Both the position numbers and the translations under genes were made by a program. DNA of 64,000 nucleotides from CAZBDU01 sp964490725 (GTDB taxonomy: Bacteria; Spirochaetota; Spirochaetia; SZUA-6; DRHE01). Below the pieces are notes generated by a model. That model was not told the origin of the DNA. It did not search any database and worked only from the letters and a program-made list of their open reading frames with translations. Positions 63,509-64,000 of this stretch are shown piece by piece. Every line of letters begins with the position of its first letter. Position 1 is the stretch's first letter. The stretch lies in the NCBI GenBank assembly GCA_964490725.1, contig CAZBDU010000003.1, positions 1 through 64,000 on the forward strand. The letters run 5' to 3'.

Positions 63509-64000
63509 TCAGACCGCCACGTGAGCCAGCCCCAGCATCTCCGCCACCAGGGCGAGCCGCCGCCCCAGCTTCCCGTAGGCTGCGGTGTGGTGATGGGAGG
63601 GGGCGGCGTACAGCCACCGTTCGGAGAACTCTGCGATGCTGCCCCCGCTCCACTTGAAGAAGGTCTGAGGGGCGGAGATGTCCCGCGGCTTCATGGGCAG
63701 AAACTCCCCTTCCGAAGAGATGAGCTGGAAGCAGCCCTCCCCCGCGCTGCCGATGGAGAACAGCGTCACCGCTCCGGGTTTGTAGGAGTAGTTGAAGGAG
63801 GCGCCGAAACCGTTCACCCCCTCGTAGTAAATGGTGGGAACGATGCGCACTTTGTGCTTCGGGTCCGCCAGGGAGGGATTACCGTGCCCGTCGTGGGAGT
63901 CGAACATCTGGTTGCGTCTGTAGTCCAGGATGTAGTGCTCCAGGAAGGTGGAGTGCCCCGCTAGCTCCTCCAGCACGAGCATGGCCAGGGAGCGCAGCAC
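63509..64000 (-). CDS. L-arabinose/L-fucose isomerase-family protein, C-terminal part (runs off window)
   Basis: The 163 residues visible are the C-terminal domain of a sugar isomerase: FLEHYILDYRRNQMFDSHDG, HGNPSLADPKHKVRIVPTIY, TLFSIGSAGEGCFQLISSEG and YAAPSHHHTAAYGKLGRRLA with a His cluster, matching the AraA-like barrel end. The N-terminus lies beyond base 64000. On the same strand as mgsA, 92 bases upstream of it, so the two may be co-transcribed. Confidence 0.78.
   Translation of the reverse strand: MLRSLAMLVLEELAGHSTFLEHYILDYRRNQMFDSHDGHGNPSLADPKHKVRIVPTIYYEGVNGFGASFNYSYKPGAVTLFSIGSAGEGCFQLISSEGEFLPMKPRDISAPQTFFKWSGGSIAEFSERWLYAAPSHHHTAAYGKLGRRLALVAEMLGLAHVAV

Overview
The window is a G+C-rich (roughly two-thirds or more) bacterial chromosome segment, most likely from a spirochaete. 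Three things point there. Both ABC solute-binding proteins carry the spirochaete-style cysteine-free export junction (AFA-GGKQE at 5315, VWA-GGQTE at 43774). MetG has a C-terminal tail ending in KGQVR, as in Treponema/Borrelia MetG. Adjacent genes encode an Ig-repeat lipoprotein, a coiled-coil membrane protein and a HAMP adenylate cyclase. No rRNA, tRNA, CRISPR array, insertion sequence or phage gene was recognised. A 10-N gap (6674-6683) and several one-base or block irregularities suggest a draft or metagenome assembly.

Layout: 85-4935 metG, a secreted transglutaminase-like protein and a FemAB-type transferase. 5212-8783 a CUT1 sugar ABC system (solute-binding protein plus two permeases, no ATPase), preceded by a 7-codon minigene. 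8798-9261 a wrecked endonuclease/exonuclease/phosphatase gene. 9311-10759 a group II aromatic amino acid decarboxylase. 10738-12574 a REC-PAS-histidine kinase with an HPt protein. 12713-20426 is the highlight: a DeoR regulator divergent from a bacterial microcompartment (BMC) operon with eight shell genes and four enzymes (CoA-acylating aldehyde dehydrogenase, RpiB-like protein, deoxyribose-phosphate aldolase, class II aldolase). 20547-25904 DegT aminotransferase, double GNAT, FtsH and PrsW. 25956-28853 the Tdh-Kbl threonine catabolic operon with a divergent cupin regulator. 28889-31073 a membrane protein and two gene fragments. 31074-37158 ilvBN-leuCD-ilvD. 37321-43528 a thioesterase/glycerol operon and a MetH-activation-domain protein. 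43774-49594 a Liv-type transporter joined to a formamidase. 49753-55466 envelope proteins and an adenylate cyclase. 55660-57332 an AbiE-like pair. 57533-61018 pta, thioredoxin and a VanY-like peptidase. 61056-64000 DUF6951, two sugar-isomerase-like proteins and methylglyoxal synthase.

How the genes fit together: the BMC locus resembles the described 'sugar-phosphate-utilising' type. DERA would cleave deoxyribose-5-phosphate to acetaldehyde and glyceraldehyde-3-phosphate inside the shell, and the aldehyde dehydrogenase would convert acetaldehyde to acetyl-CoA. A second, DHAP-forming aldolase could feed the same dehydrogenase from a 1-phosphate sugar. No phosphotransacylase, alcohol dehydrogenase or acetate kinase lies in the locus; a full-length Pta lies 37 kb downstream. 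The Liv transporter and FmdA together imply uptake and hydrolysis of a short amide. The threonine operon yields glycine and acetyl-CoA. The glp operon links glycerol oxidation to a fatty acyl-ACP thioesterase.

The most notable observations are the frameshifted first BMC-H gene, the RpiB-like protein lacking its catalytic cysteine, the predicted leaderless AbiE-like operon with a perfect palindrome over its -35 box, a 43-bp tandem duplication at the livH/livM junction, and a transglutaminase gene with no canonical start codon.
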